DNA of 64,000 bases, from positions 1,364,001 to 1,428,000 of the forward strand of contig NZ_FXEH01000006.1 in NCBI RefSeq assembly GCF_900176565.1, read 5' to 3'. A program made the position numbers and the translations under genes. This DNA comes from Thalassobacillus devorans. Its GTDB lineage: Bacteria > Bacillota > Bacilli > Bacillales > Halobacillaceae. Shown in pieces: positions 61,896 to 64,000 of this stretch (positions within the stretch are counted from its first letter, which is position 1; every line of letters begins with the position of its first letter). The notes under the pieces are model-generated. The model did not search any database. It was not told where the DNA came from and was given only the letters and a program-made list of their open reading frames with translations.

Positions 61896-63560
61896 TTACA
61901 TCCCCGTATATTCGCCAAATTCTTCTCGTAACACATTGGCGATTTCTCCAACGGTAGCATAAGCTTTAACCGCTTCCAGGATATATGGCATTAAGTTTTC
62001 ATTCGCATTCTGTGCTGCCTGCTTCAAATTCAGCAGGCAATCTTCGACCAGCTGCTGATCTCTTGTTTCTCTTATATTTTTTGTCTGTTCGATTTGTCTT
62101 GCTTCTAACGCTTCGTCCACTCGAAGCAAATCAGGGTTGATTTCTTCATCAATACGGAAATCATTCATCCCTACGATGATATCTTCTTTAGATTCAATTC
62201 GTTTTTGTGCCTCGTATGCTGATTGATGGATTTCCCGCTGCATATATCCGTCTTCTACCGCCTGGACGGCCCCGCCGAGTTTCTTGATTCGCTCCAGGTA
62301 ATCGTTGACTTCTTCTTCGATTTTGTCCGTCAAGGATTCAACATAATAGGAACCGCCTAACGGATCAATCGTATCAGCTACCCCACTTTCATTGGCGATG
62401 ATCTGCTGGGTACGGAGCGCGATCCGGGCAGAATCTTCCGTAGGTAAAGCTAATGCTTCATCCCTGGAATTTGTATGGAGGCTTTGTGTTCCTCCCATGA
62501 CAGCTGCAAGCGCTTGCAATGTAACCCGAACGATATTGTTATCCGGCTGTTGTGCTGTCAGTGTAGATCCACCAGTTTGTGTATGGAAACGAAGCTTCCA
62601 GCTTTTCGGATTTTCTGCTTTGTAATGCTCTTTCATGATTTTCGCCCAAATACGTCGTGCCGCTCTATATTTCGCTACTTCCTCAAAGAATTGATTGTGA
62701 GCATTGAAGAAAAACGCAAGTCTTGGTGCAAACTGGTCTACTTCCAGGCCAGATTCAATAGCAGCATCTACATAAGCCATGCCATTCGCAATTGTAAAAG
62801 CGACTTCCTGCACAGCCGTAGACCCCGCTTCACGGATATGATAACCGGAAATACTGATGGTGTTGAACTTTGGCACGTTAGTCTGGCAATAGCCGAATAT
62901 ATTTGTAATCAGACGCATGGAAGGTTTTGGCGGAAAAATATATGTCCCACGCGCAATATATTCCTTAAGAATATCGTTCTGGATGGTGCCGGTCAGCTTC
63001 TCCATCGGTACTCCCTGCTTTTCTCCTACCGCTATGTACATGCAGAGTAAAATGGAGGCCGGAGCATTGATCGTCATGGATGTGCTGACTTTATCAAGAG
63101 GAATTTGATCAAAAAGCTGCTCCATGTCCTTTAAAGAATCAATGGCTACACCTACCTTACCAACTTCTCCTTCCGCCATCGGGTCATCGGAATCATAACC
63201 GATTTGGGTTGGCAGGTCGAAGGCTACAGACAATCCCGTCTGCCCTTGTTCTAATAAATATCGAAACCGTTTATTTGTCTCTTCCGCAGACCCAAACCCT
63301 GCATATTGTCGCATTGTCCAGTATCTGCTTCGATACATGGTCGGCTGGATACCACGTGTGTAAGGGTATTGCCCCGGAAAGCCTAAATTTTCCTCATACG
63401 AATACACGGAAGAAGCATCCTCCGGTGTATAAATTCTTTCTACTGGAATGTCAGAGCTTGTAACAAAGTCTTCTTTGCGCTCAGGGAATCGTTGGGTGGT
63501 TTTATCCACGTCCGTTTCCCACTGTTGCTTTTGTTGTTGATACTTTGATTGATCACTCAT
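61896..63560 (-). CDS. Methylmalonyl-CoA mutase catalytic subunit (split type)
   Basis: 554 residues, the size of the large subunit of split mutases of archaea and some bacteria; the usual C-terminal B12 domain is absent. TIM-barrel signatures [50 protein letters not shown] and [10 protein letters not shown]. The Tyr (in RQYAG) and Arg (in PSMR) positions agree with methylmalonyl-CoA rather than isobutyryl-CoA specificity. Interconverts (R)-methylmalonyl-CoA and succinyl-CoA with adenosylcobalamin. First of three co-transcribed genes; needs the cobalamin domain from the next gene. Confidence 0.93.
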   Translation of the reverse strand: MSDQSKYQQQKQQWETDVDKTTQRFPERKEDFVTSSDIPVERIYTPEDASSVYSYEENLGFPGQYPYTRGIQPTMYRSRYWTMRQYAGFGSAEETNKRFRYLLEQGQTGLSVAFDLPTQIGYDSDDPMAEGEVGKVGVAIDSLKDMEQLFDQIPLDKVSTSMTINAPASILLCMYIAVGEKQGVPMEKLTGTIQNDILKEYIARGTYIFPPKPSMRLITNIFGYCQTNVPKFNTISISGYHIREAGSTAVQEVAFTIANGMAYVDAAIESGLEVDQFAPRLAFFFNAHNQFFEEVAKYRAARRIWAKIMKEHYKAENPKSWKLRFHTQTGGSTLTAQQPDNNIVRVTLQALAAVMGGTQSLHTNSRDEALALPTEDSARIALRTQQIIANESGVADTIDPLGGSYYVESLTDKIEEEVNDYLERIKKLGGAVQAVEDGYMQREIHQSAYEAQKRIESKEDIIVGMNDFRIDEEINPDLLRVDEALEARQIEQTKNIRETRDQQLVEDCLLNLKQAAQNANENLMPYILEAVKAYATVGEIANVLREEFGEYTGM

Positions 63561-63707
63561 TCGATTGACCCTCCCTCTCCCTGAATATCTTCCTTACTAG
63601 CTTACCAAAAAATCAGACATCTTTTCACCAAAAAACCTGAAACAATCCCATGATTTTTCAAATTTTTGAAAGATTTCATAATTCTATTTTGAAATACTTT
63701 TCCGGTC

Positions 63708-63736
63708 TTGTCCAATCTCGCAATAACATGTAAAAT
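63708..63736 (+). promoter_or_regulatory. SigA-type promoter of prli42
   Basis: TTGTCC at 63708-63713 and TAAAAT at 63731-63736 are 17 bases apart, about 64 bases before the TTG start. Confidence 0.6.
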
Positions 63737-63799
63737 ACAGATAACGTGTGTCCAAAGTATTTTCGGACATCCCGAGGATGTATAAAGGAGGTAACAACC

Positions 63800-63910
63800 T
63801 TGGCTAAAAAACAGTCAAAACGTGAACGCCGAATGAAAATCGTTATTTATATCATGATTTTATCTATGGTACTGTCATCTCTATTAGCAGGAGCAGGAAT
63901 GTTTCTTTAA
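63800..63910 (+). CDS. prli42: Prli42-like stressosome-associated membrane miniprotein
   Basis: 36 residues. TTG start with AAAGGAGG ahead. A basic N-terminus (AKKQSKRERRMK) is followed by one membrane helix (IVIYIMILSMVLSSLLAGAG) ending MFL. The pattern and size match Prli42, first described in Listeria as a membrane anchor of the stressosome and conserved in Firmicutes; the assignment is by pattern memory only. Its own promoter and terminator flank it. Confidence 0.75.
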   Translation: MAKKQSKRERRMKIVIYIMILSMVLSSLLAGAGMFL

Positions 63911-63929
63911 TAAAACGAAGTCTAAACTG

Positions 63930-63967
63930 AAAAAAGCGGAGCTTGCCTTAGCAACCTCCGCTTTTTT
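63930..63967. terminator. Bidirectional terminator
   Basis: AAGCGGAG-c-TTGC pairs with GCAA-c-CTCCGCTT around a four-base loop, with six A before and six T after. It serves prli42 and an apparently converging gene at the right edge. Confidence 0.9.
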
Positions 63968-64000
63968 ATTGCAGTCTTTTCTTCATTTCCTGCTTTATAT
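63966..64000 (-). CDS. Possible 3' end of a minus-strand gene (cut by the window edge)
   Basis: Read on the minus strand, the last bases give an open frame ending KQEMKKRLQ and a TAA immediately before a bidirectional terminator. Only about 10 codons are visible, so this is a weak call supported chiefly by the terminator arrangement. Confidence 0.35.
   Translation of the reverse strand, partial: IKQEMKKRLQ

Overview
The window is a chromosomal segment of an endospore-forming Gram-positive bacterium of the family Bacillaceae. It carries sporulation genes (spoIIAA-spoIIAB-sigF, the spoVA operon, spoIIM, spmAB, dacB, dacF), the fer-recQ/ypbB group, resABCDE, sigX-rsiX, scpAB, fur-xerD and the yqj/yqk block in essentially the order known from Bacillus subtilis. 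Phosphoenolpyruvate carboxylase and an acidic, low-GC coding style would fit a halophilic or alkaliphilic relative (Halobacillus, Virgibacillus or Oceanobacillus-like). The genus is only an inference.

Layout. 1-3.5 kb: ypbD (cut by the edge), recQ and ypbB on the minus strand, with fer divergent. 3.6-5.3 kb: sigX-rsiX with a SigX-type promoter. 5.4-6.7 kb: an inserted pair, ECF transporter S component plus DUF4430 lipoprotein, under a clear cobalamin riboswitch. 6.8-16.1 kb: resE-resD-resC-resB-resA, rluB, spmB-spmA, dacB. 16.4-18.8 kb: ypuI, an unrecognised gene, scpB-scpA. 19.1-22.7 kb: ypuF, orphan ribT, a possible 29-residue membrane peptide, a site-2-protease-like gene, ppiB, lysA. 22.9-30.2 kb: spoVAA-AB-AC-AD-AEB-AF (no AEA), sigF-spoIIAB-spoIIAA, dacF. 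30.4-38.3 kb: pdp-punA-deoB, xerD, yqzK, fur, spoIIM, an endonuclease Q-like gene and nudF. 38.4-49.2 kb: yqkF, yqkE, yqkB, a Y-family polymerase with an SOS box, SDR and MBL enzymes, a RocB-like peptidase, then plus-strand GDPD, namA, rnz and an aldehyde dehydrogenase. 49.3 kb: one copy of a long palindromic intergenic repeat. 49.5-52.7 kb: GntR-ABC-permease operon. 53-55.7 kb: ppc. 55.8-63.9 kb: DUF4260, CHY zinc finger, dinB, an M20 peptidase, a methylmalonyl/propionyl-CoA block and Prli42.

How the genes work together. Three themes recur. First, the sporulation programme: a SigH-type promoter before spoIIAA and a SigG-type promoter before spoVAA are readable, and a SigE-type candidate precedes dacB. 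Second, respiration, redox and metal control: resABCDE, and fur with a consensus SigA promoter and PerR-like boxes. Third, vitamin B12: a B12 riboswitch controls a putative B12 uptake cassette at 5.4-6.7 kb, and the window also encodes a B12-dependent methylmalonyl-CoA mutase whose cobalamin domain is fused to the epimerase instead of to the catalytic subunit. Both Y-family polymerases have LexA/SOS-like boxes.

No phage, insertion sequence, CRISPR array, rRNA or tRNA gene was seen. This is mostly core genome; the least ordinary items are the cobalamin cassette, the cobalamin-domain/epimerase fusion and several strong palindromes in promoter regions.
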